Source of the DNA: Vibrio metoecus
GTDB taxonomy: Bacteria; Pseudomonadota; Gammaproteobacteria; Enterobacterales; Vibrionaceae
Direction of reading: 5' to 3'
Length of the DNA: 64,000 nucleotides
NCBI RefSeq assembly: GCF_000696385.1
Contig: NZ_JJMN01000045.1
Coordinates: forward strand, 186,001-250,000
The notes below the pieces were generated by a model. The model was not told the origin of the DNA. It made no database searches and worked only from the letters and a program-made list of their open reading frames with translations. The position numbers and the translations under genes were made by a program. Below, one piece after another: positions 46,507-55,866 of the stretch; position 1 is the first letter of the stretch, and each line of letters starts with the position of its first letter.

Positions 46507-47478
46507 TCAGAACTTGATCCGATCCGCCAAATGGCTAACCGCAAGAGCGAAGTAATATGAGCGGTTCCACTTCATCAAGACATTGTAGTTGTTGTACACG
46601 AGGTAAATGCGCCCAGCTTCATCATCAGGCATGATGAGCCACGCTTTCATGTCGTCAGAAAGCACCGGCAGTGGCTTACCGTCATAACGCATTACGCCCA
46701 GTTTGCCCCACTCTTGCAGTGTTTTGCCTTTTTCTGGCTGGCGCCCTTCTAAATTATGGTCAAAGCCTTGAGGGATTTTTACTTGGCGTCCCCAAGTATA
46801 TTTGTCATCCCATCCTGACTGGCTAAGATAGTTCGCCGTGGAGGCAAACACGTCTGAACGCGTTCCCCAAATGTCTTTTTTGCCATCGCCGTTGCCATCT
46901 GCAGCAAAATTCAAAAATGAACTTGGCATAAATTGGCATTGACCCATCGCACCCGCCCAAGAGCCTTTCATGGCTTCAGGTGCAATATGGCCTTGTTCTA
47001 AAATCTGCAAAGCGGCCATGGTTTCTTTACGGAAAAACTCTTCTCGGCGACCTTCATAGGCCAGCGTCGATAAAGCATCAATCACACTAAAGTTACCCGT
47101 CAGCGCACCGAAATTACTCTCGACACCCCACAACGCCACTATAAATCTGGGTTGCACGCCGTATTGCTGCCCAATGCGCTGCAATTCATCATAATGCTTT
47201 TCATACAAAGCTTGAGCTTGTTTAACTTTCCACTCCGGCACTGCGCGTGGAATATATTCATCCAACGTCAGTTTTTTCTCTGGTTGGTTTTTATCTGCCA
47301 CCACCGCACGGGGTTTGTATTCAACATTTCGAAAAGCCGCCTCAAGAACGCGATCAGAAATTCCCTCCTGACGTCCCTGCTGTTTTAAGCTTTCCACATA
47401 TTGTTCAAAACTGACTTCATTGGCGAGCACTGGTGCTGACAGAGTCAAGCCCAATACTATCGATAATAATTTTTTCAA
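46507..47478 (-). CDS. Lytic murein transglycosylase, MltB family
   Basis: A 323-residue exported protein with a signal peptide (MKKLLSIVLGLTLSAPVLA). The MltB-type (SLT_2) domain has the catalytic glutamate in ALWGVESNFG, then SVIDALSTLAYEGRR, GSWAGAMGQCQFMPSSF and the DGNGDGKKDIW calcium-loop-like segment. It cleaves glycan strands of peptidoglycan to anhydro ends. There is no lipobox cysteine, so it should be soluble in the periplasm, unlike MltB itself. Intact. Confidence 0.9.
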   Translation of the reverse strand: MKKLLSIVLGLTLSAPVLANEVSFEQYVESLKQQGRQEGISDRVLEAAFRNVEYKPRAVVADKNQPEKKLTLDEYIPRAVPEWKVKQAQALYEKHYDELQRIGQQYGVQPRFIVALWGVESNFGALTGNFSVIDALSTLAYEGRREEFFRKETMAALQILEQGHIAPEAMKGSWAGAMGQCQFMPSSFLNFAADGNGDGKKDIWGTRSDVFASTANYLSQSGWDDKYTWGRQVKIPQGFDHNLEGRQPEKGKTLQEWGKLGVMRYDGKPLPVLSDDMKAWLIMPDDEAGRIYLVYNNYNVLMKWNRSYYFALAVSHLADRIKF

Positions 47479-47502
47479 GATGCCCTCCTTGAGCGATCTT
47501 CA

Positions 47503-47781
47503 TCAGGGAGTTTGGCGCGCTTTGCGCTCCTTATGTTGTTCTAGCAAGTTTTCTGGTGGCGGTGGTAGCTGTAAAAAGAAGCCCTGCTCTTGCAGTGAAG
47601 CTTTCACTTTATCCACATTGACCTGCGCCAACTGACGCTGCTCAAGATTGACCAACATGACAAAAATAGGTTTACCAAACATCTGTTTCAAGGTGTCAGG
47701 AACCTGTGAAAAATCGTCCCGTTTCGGAATATACAGATAAGTGCCTTCTTTTTTAGGACTTTTATAAATCGAGCAAAGCAT
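47503..47781 (-). CDS. ycgL: YcgL-family protein
   Basis: A 92-residue protein starting [18 protein letters not shown], typical of the YcgL domain, with [12 protein letters not shown] following. The frame is open back to 47811, but family alignment from memory favours ATG 47781. It lies upstream of the transglycosylase gene (24-nt gap) and divergent from minC, the usual position in Vibrio and enterobacteria. Biochemical function unknown. Intact. Confidence 0.88.
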   Translation of the reverse strand: MLCSIYKSPKKEGTYLYIPKRDDFSQVPDTLKQMFGKPIFVMLVNLEQRQLAQVNVDKVKASLQEQGFFLQLPPPPENLLEQHKERKARQTP

Positions 47782-47980
47782 GCCAAGCCTTTTAATTAGA
47801 TGATTGACCACTTAGGGCGTTTTGTCTTAATTCAGTTAACTTTGACCAAAATTGATGCCAAATCACTTATTTCACCGCAAGAGAACTTGCTGTGCTTTGG
47901 CGCTGAATATAACATGACAGCCCTGTTCTCAGCCAATGCTCTCTCCGCAAGGCATAGAGTTTATTGAGGTCAACGTTACC

Positions 47981-48643
47981 ATGTCGAAAAACCCTGACCT
48001 GAAAGGTAGTAGCTTTACTTTGTCGGTGTTACACCTTTCTGACAACCAAATTGAACAAACTGTTCAATTTCTTCAAGAAAAGGTCGCGCAAGCTCCGGCT
48101 TTTTTTGCCCATGCCCCCGTGGTGCTGAATGTGGCGAAAGTTGAGGGTGATCTTGACTACCCCGCATTAAAGCAAGGGGTCCGCCAAGCGGGTTTAATTC
48201 CAGTTGGCGTCACAGGATGTAAAGACAAACGTAGCCAGAATCTCGCTGCCGAAGCGGGTTTTGCGGTAATGACCGCAACCAACTCCCCCACTCAAGCCCC
48301 AGCCAAAATGGCCCCCACCAAAGTGGTACGAACCCCAGTGCGTTCGGGCCAACAGGTCTACGCCAAAGATGGTGATTTGGTGATTTTAAGCCATGTGAGC
48401 GCGGGAGCCGAAGTGATTGCCGATGGTTCGATCCATATTTATGGCACGTTACGTGGCCGAGCGATTGCGGGAGCAAGTGGCCAAAGAGAAGCACGAATTA
48501 TTTGTCATGATTTGCAAGCGGAACTGATTTCTATCGCCGGCCATTATTGGTTGAGTGACCAAATTGAAAGTCAGTTTTGGCAACAGAGGGTGATGCTCAG
48601 TATGACTGACGAATCACTCTACCTCGAAACGCTCACGATTTAA
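47981..48643 (+). CDS. minC: Septum site-determining protein MinC
   Basis: 220 residues. The N-terminal domain inhibits FtsZ; the C-terminal beta-helix ([36 protein letters not shown]) binds MinD and dimerises. A linker rich in P, A and T (about 115-140) separates them. The start [14 protein letters not shown] at 47981 gives the family length; the longer open frame to 47936 does not. First gene of minCDE. Intact. Confidence 0.95.
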   Translation: MSKNPDLKGSSFTLSVLHLSDNQIEQTVQFLQEKVAQAPAFFAHAPVVLNVAKVEGDLDYPALKQGVRQAGLIPVGVTGCKDKRSQNLAAEAGFAVMTATNSPTQAPAKMAPTKVVRTPVRSGQQVYAKDGDLVILSHVSAGAEVIADGSIHIYGTLRGRAIAGASGQREARIICHDLQAELISIAGHYWLSDQIESQFWQQRVMLSMTDESLYLETLTI

Positions 48644-48663
48644 GATTGAAAGGAAAATATAAC

Positions 48664-49478
48664 ATGTCGCGCATTATTGTCGTCACGTCAGGAAAAGGCG
48701 GGGTTGGCAAAACCACCTCCAGTGCTGCTATTGCTTCAGGTCTCGCACTGCGAGGCAAAAAAACCGCAGTGATCGATTTTGATATCGGTCTGCGTAATCT
48801 CGATTTAATCATGGGCTGTGAGCGCCGCGTGGTATACGATTTTGTCAATGTCATCAACGGTGAAGCAACGCTCAACCAAGCCTTGATTAAAGACAAACGC
48901 AACGAAAACCTGTTCATTCTGCCAGCCTCTCAAACCCGTGATAAAGATGCGCTGACCAAAGATGGTGTACAGCGTGTACTTAATGATCTCAAAGAAATGG
49001 GGTTTGACTTCATCAATTTGTGACTCTCCTGCGGGTACTCGAGCAAGGTGCCTTGATGGCGCTGTACTACGCCGATGAAGCCATTGTCACCACCAACCCA
49101 GAAGTCTCATCAGTGCGCGATTCTGACCGTATTCTCGGCATTCTTGATTCTAAATCTCTGCGTGCAGAACAAGGTCAAGCACCGATCAAGCAACATCTAC
49201 TGCTGACGCGTTACAACCCAGCGCGGGTGACTCAAGGTGAAATGTTAAGTGTACAAGACGTCGAAGAAATTCTGCATGTACCGCTGCTTGGTGTGATCCC
49301 AGAAAGTCAGGCCGTACTGAATGCCTCTAACAAAGGGGTTCCAGTGATTTTTGATGACCAGTCAGATGCAGGACAAGCGTACCAAGATACCGTTTCTCGT
49401 CTGCTGGGTGAACAAGTCGAGTTTCGTTTCCTGACTGAAGCGAAGAAAGGTATTTTCAAACGCTTATTCGGAGGTTAA
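48664..49478 (+). CDS. minD: Septum site-determining ATPase MinD, frameshifted twice
   Basis: About 270 residues. A membrane-cycling ATPase that carries MinC and is released by MinE. Deviant Walker [10 protein letters not shown] near residue 10, and [10 protein letters not shown] follow; the C-terminal amphipathic helix ([11 protein letters not shown]) is present. The frame shifts near 49015-49016 and again near 49037-49040. Removing one base at each gives [36 protein letters not shown], as expected of the family. A real break in such a conserved division gene, between intact minC and minE, is unlikely. AAAGGA precedes the ATG. Confidence 0.92.
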
Positions 49479-49482
49479 CGCT

Positions 49483-49746
49483 ATGTCATTGCTGGAATTT
49501 TTCCGCCCACAGAAGAAGACTTCCGCGAGCGTTGCCAAAGAGCGTTTGCAAATCATCGTTGCCGAGCGTCGCAGCCAAAACGATCCGGCACCGAGCTACT
49601 TGCCACAGCTTAAAGAAGACATCTTGAAGGTGATTGCCAAGTATGTCGCGATTGACCCTTCAATGGTTGAGCTCTCCTTCGAGCATAAAGACGATGATAT
49701 TTCGGTGCTCGAACTCAACGTTAAACTGCCGGATGACGAGAAATAA
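49483..49746 (+). CDS. minE: Cell division topological specificity factor MinE
   Basis: 87 residues, family length. N-terminal membrane/MinD-binding part ([24 protein letters not shown]) and C-terminal dimerisation domain ending LELNVKLPD. It stimulates MinD ATPase and makes the Min system oscillate. It starts 4 nt after minD. Intact. Confidence 0.96.
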   Translation: MSLLEFFRPQKKTSASVAKERLQIIVAERRSQNDPAPSYLPQLKEDILKVIAKYVAIDPSMVELSFEHKDDDISVLELNVKLPDDEK

Positions 49747-49756
49747 TCGGTTTAAG

Positions 49757-49782
49757 GCCCTCCAAGATGAGGGCTTTTTTTT
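49757..49782 (+). terminator. Terminator of minCDE
   Basis: gccctc/gagggc with a 6-nt loop followed by eight T residues, 10 nt after the minE stop. Confidence 0.9.
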
Positions 49783-49998
49783 ACCGTTCTTCAAATCATT
49801 AAACGTGGCAACATTCACCAAACCAGCGCCTTAAATCGAAAGCGTGAGACGTTTTATTATCTGTTGGGAAATGTCACTTTTATTGAGATAGATCACACAA
49901 AAGTTGTCGCTAAAATGACGCGCGTTTGACCCAGACTTAACGGCGCGAGTTCATAGTGACCGAGTTTCTGATGGTCAACATTTCTTAACCAAGGATTT

Positions 49999-50490
49999 AT
50001 GATGAAAAAAAGTATTTTTGCCCTGAGCGCGCTGACTCTCATTCTTGTCGGATGCGACAACCAACAAGACGCAAAAGTGGAAGTAGAAAAGATCGTTGAC
50101 GTTGCAGCGCAACCTGTAGAGCAATCAGCAGCTCAAGCGTCAACCGACAGTGTCGATGCGGCACATAATGCACAAAACAGCCTAGATTGGGCTGGCATCT
50201 ATCAAGGTACCCTGCCTTGCGCTGACTGTGGTGGCATTGAAACTGAACTGACGATCAACAGCGATGGTACTTACAAATTAACGGAACAGTATCTCGACAA
50301 AGAGGGGGAACCTTTCGTTTCTGAAGGCACGTTTGCTTGGGATGAAACGGGCAGCATCGTAACCTTACAATCTGGCGACCAAACGGGCAGACAGTATCTT
50401 GTGGGTGAAAATACGCTGACTCATCTGGATATGCATGGTCAACAAATCGATGGTGAGCTGGCCGAGTTTTACGTGCTCAGCAAGCAATAA
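49999..50490 (+). CDS. Outer-membrane lipoprotein, NlpE N-terminal-domain type
   Basis: A 163-residue lipoprotein: signal peptide with lipobox LVGC (C19-20), an acidic low-complexity linker (about 25-68), then a small beta-barrel domain resembling the NlpE N-terminal domain, with the typical YQGTLPCADCGGIETELTI. The CADC pair could bind metal or form a disulfide. NlpE links surface and copper stress to the Cpx system in E. coli; this protein lacks the second NlpE domain, so signalling is not shown. AAGGA precedes the ATG. Intact. Confidence 0.85.
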   Translation: MMKKSIFALSALTLILVGCDNQQDAKVEVEKIVDVAAQPVEQSAAQASTDSVDAAHNAQNSLDWAGIYQGTLPCADCGGIETELTINSDGTYKLTEQYLDKEGEPFVSEGTFAWDETGSIVTLQSGDQTGRQYLVGENTLTHLDMHGQQIDGELAEFYVLSKQ

Positions 50491-50524
50491 TCGCAACTTG
50501 CCTAACCGCAAAAGATTTCACACT

Positions 50525-50558
50525 AAAACGCGCCACAACGTTGGCGCGTTTTGTTTTT
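50525..50558. terminator. Terminator between the NlpE-like and DUF1244 genes
   Basis: aaaacgcgcca/tggcgcgtttt with a 6-nt loop, followed by GTTTTT on the plus strand; the A-rich left side allows activity in both directions between convergent genes. Confidence 0.8.
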
Positions 50559-50566
50559 CTCTACAA

Positions 50567-50884
50567 TCACTGCTTATTTTTCGCTTCAAAAGCGGCTAAC
50601 TGTTCAGGTGTCGCTGGCGGTTGGTGGTTCGCTTTCCACTCATCGTAAGTCATGCCATATACACGCTCACGGGCATCATCAATATCCAGATCTAACCCCT
50701 CTTTCTGCGCTTCAGCGGCATACCATTTACAGAAACAGTTACGACAGAAGCCTGCCAAAATCATCAAATCGATGTTCTGTACGTCTTTGTTCTGATCCAG
50801 ATGTTGCAACAGTTGACGAAACACTGCGGCATCGAGTTTATCTTGCTCGGCTTGGCTGAGTTGTTGATGTTTGAATTGAGCCAC
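50567..50884 (-). CDS. DUF1244 family protein
   Basis: A 105-residue cytoplasmic protein with the family core AGFCRNCFCKWY (three cysteines and an Arg) and the following DARERVYGMTYDEWKA. The DUF1244 family is small and mostly alpha-helical; its function is not established. The ATG at 50884 has GGAAAG upstream. Convergent with the lipoprotein gene. Intact. Confidence 0.88.
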   Translation of the reverse strand: MAQFKHQQLSQAEQDKLDAAVFRQLLQHLDQNKDVQNIDLMILAGFCRNCFCKWYAAEAQKEGLDLDIDDARERVYGMTYDEWKANHQPPATPEQLAAFEAKNKQ

Positions 50885-50981
50885 GTCACTTTCCTTTTGT
50901 GCAATGTTGAGTGCCGCGAGTATATACCCAAACGCCTGATCATTTCAGGTATGGAATTACAGCATCACTTCTTCTGAAGAT

Positions 50982-51010
50982 AAAAAAACACCCAGCCAAG
51001 ACTGGGTGTT
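50982..51010 (-). terminator. Terminator of the Tim44-like gene
   Basis: aacacccag/ctgggtgtt (50987-51010) followed on the minus strand by a run of seven T residues. Confidence 0.85.
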
Positions 51011-51045
51011 CTCTACCATGATGCAAATCCGTGGATGTCGATCAA

Positions 51046-51915
51046 CTAGCCTTGAATGCCAACGATCAACCAAGGTGCATTAGGAACAGTAAGGTCACGC
51101 TCTAAGTGCCATACGTCCTCGATGTTCTCTTCAATGCCTTCGACGGCGTCACGGTAACGGCCGCTGAACTGCAAGCTCAACTGAGCACGGTTTGCATCGT
51201 AGTCAGCACGCACAATTTCAGCGTCCACGTACATCACATCGGTGTGTTGCTCACCTTCGTAGTTCGCACGCTCGGCTTTGAGATCATCAAACAAACTTGG
51301 TGACACGTATTCACGAATCGTCTCTAGTTGATTGTGGTTCCATGCACCTTGCAAGATGCGGTAGTGTTCACGAGCCCCATTGACAAACGCCACACGATCA
51401 AAACCGGCTGGATAGTTATGCGGAATGTCACTTTGCGCTGCGCTACCAAAACCACCACCCATAGATTGTGGCTGTTCGAAGTTGTGCACATTAGGCTGCT
51501 CAAACGGCGTACGGTTCATACCGCCAAAAGCCGGTTGCTGCTGAGACTGATTCATGCTGCCCTGTTTTGAAGCCAGTAGGCCGCGCATCAGCTTAAAGAT
51601 CACAAACGCGATCAAGCCCATGATCAGAATATCCATGAACTGGATACCTTCAAATGCACCGCCAAAGAAAGCCGCGAGTAAACCACCCGCCAACAAGCCA
51701 CCTAACAAGCCGCCCATCAAACCTTTTTTCGTTGAGCTGGCAGGGTTAGCCGTATCATTCTTTTTTAAAGTATCGGTTTTTTGTTGCTTCGGTGCGGGTG
51801 CAGTTTTGTAACTGCTACCAAACGATTTACCGCCACCAAATTTTTTGGCCTCAGCAATCGGAGTGACCGCCACCGAAACCATGATTAACGCGATCAGCGA
51901 AAACAAACGTTTCAT
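51046..51915 (-). CDS. Tim44-like domain membrane protein
   Basis: 289 residues. A signal or anchor sequence (MKRLFSLIALIMVSVAVTPIA), a short GGGKSFGSS stretch typical of the family, a glycine-rich hydrophobic segment (MGGLLGGLLAGGLLAAFFGGAF) with a second hydrophobic helix, a Q/G-rich linker, and a C-terminal Tim44-like domain (about 170-288) ending WHLERDLTVPNAPWLIVGIQG. In bacteria the function of this domain is not settled. The gene is intact and monocistronic. Confidence 0.85.
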   Translation of the reverse strand: MKRLFSLIALIMVSVAVTPIAEAKKFGGGKSFGSSYKTAPAPKQQKTDTLKKNDTANPASSTKKGLMGGLLGGLLAGGLLAAFFGGAFEGIQFMDILIMGLIAFVIFKLMRGLLASKQGSMNQSQQQPAFGGMNRTPFEQPNVHNFEQPQSMGGGFGSAAQSDIPHNYPAGFDRVAFVNGAREHYRILQGAWNHNQLETIREYVSPSLFDDLKAERANYEGEQHTDVMYVDAEIVRADYDANRAQLSLQFSGRYRDAVEGIEENIEDVWHLERDLTVPNAPWLIVGIQG

Positions 51916-52110
51916 ACACTTCCTTAGGGTTTGATGTTATGGGGCTTGCGAAAGCCTACCTATCTTTACTCGGTCACTATAGCCACTTCATCTCGCAATG
52001 GAAACGTTTTGCATTTATCGACATGTATCAGAATATTGCAAATCGATGCGTTGACGCTCCCGTAGGGGATGTTTAGACTATCGAACGTTGTTCATTATTG
52101 AATCCAGATC

Positions 52111-52701
52111 ATGGCCAGACGAAACGATCACACCCGAGAAGAGCTGGTAGCTCTCACCCTAGATAGAGTTAAACAGTTTCTCGATACGCACTCCTATCAT
52201 GAACTGAGTTTACGTAAAGTCGCGACCATGATTGGTTACGTACCGAGTACCTTAGTCAACGTGTTTGGCAACTACAACCTCTTGCTACTTCATGTGGTGG
52301 CGCAAACTCTAGATGAGTTGGCTTTAGAAGCACAGAAAGCCGTAAAATCAACCCCCTACCCCAAAGATGCGTTATATCAATTAGCCTATTGTTATCATAA
52401 TTTTGCCAAACGGAATCCTTACCGCTGGCAGCTGATTTTTGAGCACAATATGAACGGAGAAACCTTGCCAGAATGGCAAGCCCAGCGCATTGATAACATG
52501 ACCAGCATGCTAGAAGGTTTGTTGAAAGTGATTGCGCCGTTGCGCTCTGAACAAGAGGTGCTGCAAGCCAGCCGTGTATTGTGGTCTGGCGTACATGGCA
52601 TCACGATCTTGAGTGTGGATGATAAGTTTTTTGCCAACGAGCCTATCGATGGTAATGCGTTGATTGATAACCTTCTTAGTCACTATCTGGCCAACTGGTA
52701 A
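52111..52701 (+). CDS. TetR-family transcriptional regulator
   Basis: 196 residues. The N-terminal helix-turn-helix (LSLRKVATMIGYVPSTLVNVFGNYNLLLLHV, about 28-60) is TetR-like, and the C-terminal part (YRWQLIFEHNM..., WSGVHGITILSV) resembles the WHG-type ligand domain. It is 3 nt from the MFS-acyltransferase gene, so it probably controls that gene and the BenE transporter gene in one operon. Intact. Confidence 0.85.
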   Translation: MARRNDHTREELVALTLDRVKQFLDTHSYHELSLRKVATMIGYVPSTLVNVFGNYNLLLLHVVAQTLDELALEAQKAVKSTPYPKDALYQLAYCYHNFAKRNPYRWQLIFEHNMNGETLPEWQAQRIDNMTSMLEGLLKVIAPLRSEQEVLQASRVLWSGVHGITILSVDDKFFANEPIDGNALIDNLLSHYLANW

Positions 52702-52704
52702 TGG

Positions 52705-54587
52705 ATGAACGACATGGCGAATTCGACTACGGCGCTGTTAGCTGAGCGCCGTTTTTTACCTTATTTCATCACCCAGTTTCTTGGGGCATTTAACGACAAC
52801 ATTTTTAAAAATGTTTTGTTACTGTTTGTCGCCTTTGCGGGATCTCAAGCTCTCCCTATCTCCAGTAATCTGTTCATCAATCTTGCGGCCGGGTTATTTA
52901 TTCTCCCCTTTTTTCTATTTTCAGCTACAGCTGGGGTGCTGGCTGATAAATATGAAAAATCACGCTATATCCGCAAAGTTAAACTGCTAGAAATTGTCAT
53001 CATGCTCGGTGGGGCGATCGGTTTTCTCACGCAAAGTTACGGCATTTTACTGTTTTTACTGTTTTTGATGGGTACACAATCGGCTTTCTTTGGCCCCGTC
53101 AAATACGCATTGCTACCACAACAACTGAAATCGGAAGAGTTAGTTCCCGGTAACGCGTTAGTCGAAACCGGAACCTTTCTGGCTATTTTGCTCGGCACCT
53201 TGGGAGCGGGAGTCATTGCCTCAACAGAGTATGCACACTATTTTGCCGCCGCTGCGGTGTTGATTTTTGCACTGCTGGGTTATCTCTCTAGCCGTGCGAT
53301 TCCACTGGCACCAGCCAGTGCACCCGATATTGAATTTCGTTGGCAGCCGATTGCTCAAACCAAGCAAACCTTACGCATTGCTAAGCGTGATCGCGCTATC
53401 TTCCAATCTATCATGGCGATCAGTTGGTTTTGGTTTCTCGGTGCGGTCTACCTCACCCAGTTTCCCAATTTTACTAAACTGTATCTTCACGGTAATGAAG
53501 CCGCCGTTTCTTTCCTACTTGCCCTATTTTCGGTTGGTATCGCGGTTGGCTCGCTCACCTGCGATAAGCTTTCAGGGCATCGGATTGAGGTCGGGATCGT
53601 ACCTTTGGGCAGTGTCGGTATCAGTTTATTTGGCTATCTGATGGCAACCAGCATTCCCGCCGATCTTCCCGTTTTTAGCACTTTTGTAGACTTTGTGTCT
53701 TACTCCGCTTTATGGCCACTTTTTGCTTATTTACTGTTGATTGGCGTATTTGGTGGTGTGTTCATTGTTCCGTTGTACGCCATGCTACAGCAGCGCGCCA
53801 AAGTCACCGAGCGTGCGCAAGTGATTGCAGCACTCAATATCTATAACTCATTGTTTATGGTCGGCAGTGCACTGCTGGGCATTGTTTGCCTCAGCGTGTT
53901 AGAACTGAGTATCCCGCAACTGTTCGCGGTGCTCGCCGTACTCAATGTACTGGTTGCTTTATATATTTTCCTTACAAGTGCCGATTTTCGTCCGTTCGCT
54001 TTCTGGTGTGGATCCTTACTCATACGCTGTACCGAGTGCGCCATAAAAACCTGCACCATATCCCCGAACAAGGTGGTGCACTGCTGGTGTGTAACCATGT
54101 CAGTTATATGGATGCCTTACTGCTGAGCGCGGTTTGCCCACGTTTGATTCACTTTGTGATGGAAGAAGAGTACGCCAACCTGCCACTGCTCAAAACGTTT
54201 TTAAAACGCGCAGGGGTGATCCCGATTTCCGCCAACAATCGAGCCTCTCTTCGCCGCGCTTTTGCGGAGATTGAGCACTCACTCAATGAAGGGAATTTGG
54301 TGTGCATTTTCCCCGAAGGTCGATTAACCGCCGATGGGGAAATGAACCCGTTTATGCGCGGATTGGATGTGATCCTTCATCGTAGCCCTGTTCCTGTTGT
54401 GCCTTTGGCGCTGAAAGGTTTGTGGGGCAGCTATTTCAGCCGCCATAAAGGTCGAGCTTGCCAAGGATTGCCAACCCGTTTTCGCTCCCAGTTAGAAATT
54501 GAAGCGGGAGAGCCTGTGGCTGCAGATCACGCTAATGCTGCGCTGATGCACGAAAAAGTTGCACACTTGCGAGGCGATTGGCGTTAA
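52705..54587 (+). CDS. MFS transporter-acyltransferase fusion (lysophospholipid flippase/acyltransferase type), two frameshifts
   Basis: About 627 residues. Part 1 (about 1-420) is an MFS transporter like LplT (YFITQFLGAFNDNIFKN, PVKYALLPQQL). Part 2 is a PlsC-type acyltransferase with NHVSYMD and FPEGRLTADG. The frame breaks at 53970-53971 and 53992-53993; dropping one C at each gives YIFLQVPIFVVRFLVWIL. The layout matches Aas/LplT fusions that flip lysophospholipids inward and re-acylate them, but no acyl-ACP synthetase domain follows. It ends 36 nt before the BenE gene. Confidence 0.83.
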
Positions 54588-54623
54588 TCTGTTCCACTCG
54601 CAATACGCAAATGGAACCCATGA

Positions 54624-55784
54624 ATGAAAGGATTGTTCAATCTTAGCCACCTCTCTGCGGGCTTTACCACAGTTTTGGTTGGTTATACCAGTTCGGTGGT
54701 GATCGTGATCCAAGCCGCCACAGCCTCAGGTGCCACCCCTGCGCAAATCGAAAGTTGGTTACTGACTTTAGGCGTAGTGATGGGGCTGACTTCAATCCTC
54801 TACTCTTGGGTTTACAAAACGCCTATTTTAACTGCGTGGTCAACGCCTGGCGCTGTGATGTTGGCGGCATCGGCGGGTCAATACTCGTTACCAGTCGTGA
54901 TTGGGGCGTTTATGTTCTCCGGTGTGTTGATCGCTCTCACTGGTATGATCACACCTTTGACTCGCGCACTGAGCAAAATTCCCGTTCCTCTAGGTACGGC
55001 CATGCTCGGTGCTATTTTGCTGCCCTTTTGTGCCAAAGCCTTTACTCCACTCACTCATACACCCGTGCTTTTTTTCCTGCTGTTTACCAGCTACTTATTG
55101 GCCAAACACTTTGCTCCCAGATACACCATGCTGATCCTGCTGATTACGAGTATCGGTTGTGCTATCACTCAGGGTAGTTTTGCTGACACTGACCTATCAT
55201 TAAGCATTGCAACACCGCTTTGGGTTGAGCCGGAGTTTGACTGGCTGGCTTTGATCAATCTGGCTCTGCCGCTTTACCTCATCACCATGCTTTCGCAAAA
55301 CTTACCGGGGATTGCGATGATGAAAAGCTATCAATATGAAGCGCCGATCAAACCGATTTTGCTCGGCACCGGATTGGCCAACATGCTCGCCGCTCCTTTT
55401 GGTGGTTTTAGCGTGAATTTAGCCGCAATTTCAGCTGCGATCTGCATGGCAGAGGAAGTCGACAGCGATAAAACTCAGCGTTATCGTGCAGTGCTGTGGG
55501 CTGGTGTGTTTTATTTATTGGCTGGGATTTTTGCTGCTGCGGTGGTCAACCTTTTCCTCGCACTCCCCCAACCCATTTCTGCCATGCTCGCAGGTTTAGC
55601 CCTACTCGGCACTTTGATGATGTGCCTGCACACCGCCTTTAAAACGGATGAATACCGTGAGCCGGCGCTGTTTACTTTTATCATCACGCTTTCTGGCGCA
55701 ACACTGTTTGGAATGAGTGCCACTTTGATTGGCCTTGTCGTGGGTTTGGTCTACTTACGTTTGAGCGCGACATCGAAAAAATAG
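54624..55784 (+). CDS. BenE-family benzoate/H+ symporter-like protein
   Basis: 386 residues, about 12 membrane segments. The start (LSHLSAGFTTVLVGYTSSVVIVIQAATASGAT) and TPILTAWSTPGAVMLA are BenE signatures. Members import benzoate or related aromatics with protons; the substrate here is unproven. Same direction as the TetR and MFS-acyltransferase genes. Intact. Confidence 0.87.
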   Translation: MKGLFNLSHLSAGFTTVLVGYTSSVVIVIQAATASGATPAQIESWLLTLGVVMGLTSILYSWVYKTPILTAWSTPGAVMLAASAGQYSLPVVIGAFMFSGVLIALTGMITPLTRALSKIPVPLGTAMLGAILLPFCAKAFTPLTHTPVLFFLLFTSYLLAKHFAPRYTMLILLITSIGCAITQGSFADTDLSLSIATPLWVEPEFDWLALINLALPLYLITMLSQNLPGIAMMKSYQYEAPIKPILLGTGLANMLAAPFGGFSVNLAAISAAICMAEEVDSDKTQRYRAVLWAGVFYLLAGIFAAAVVNLFLALPQPISAMLAGLALLGTLMMCLHTAFKTDEYREPALFTFIITLSGATLFGMSATLIGLVVGLVYLRLSATSKK

Positions 55785-55866
55785 CGGTAAGAGAACGGTA
55801 CTTAAATGGCTTGGCGTTACAGTTAAGCAGTAAATATCACTGCTGCCACTTCAAGCCATCCGAGTA

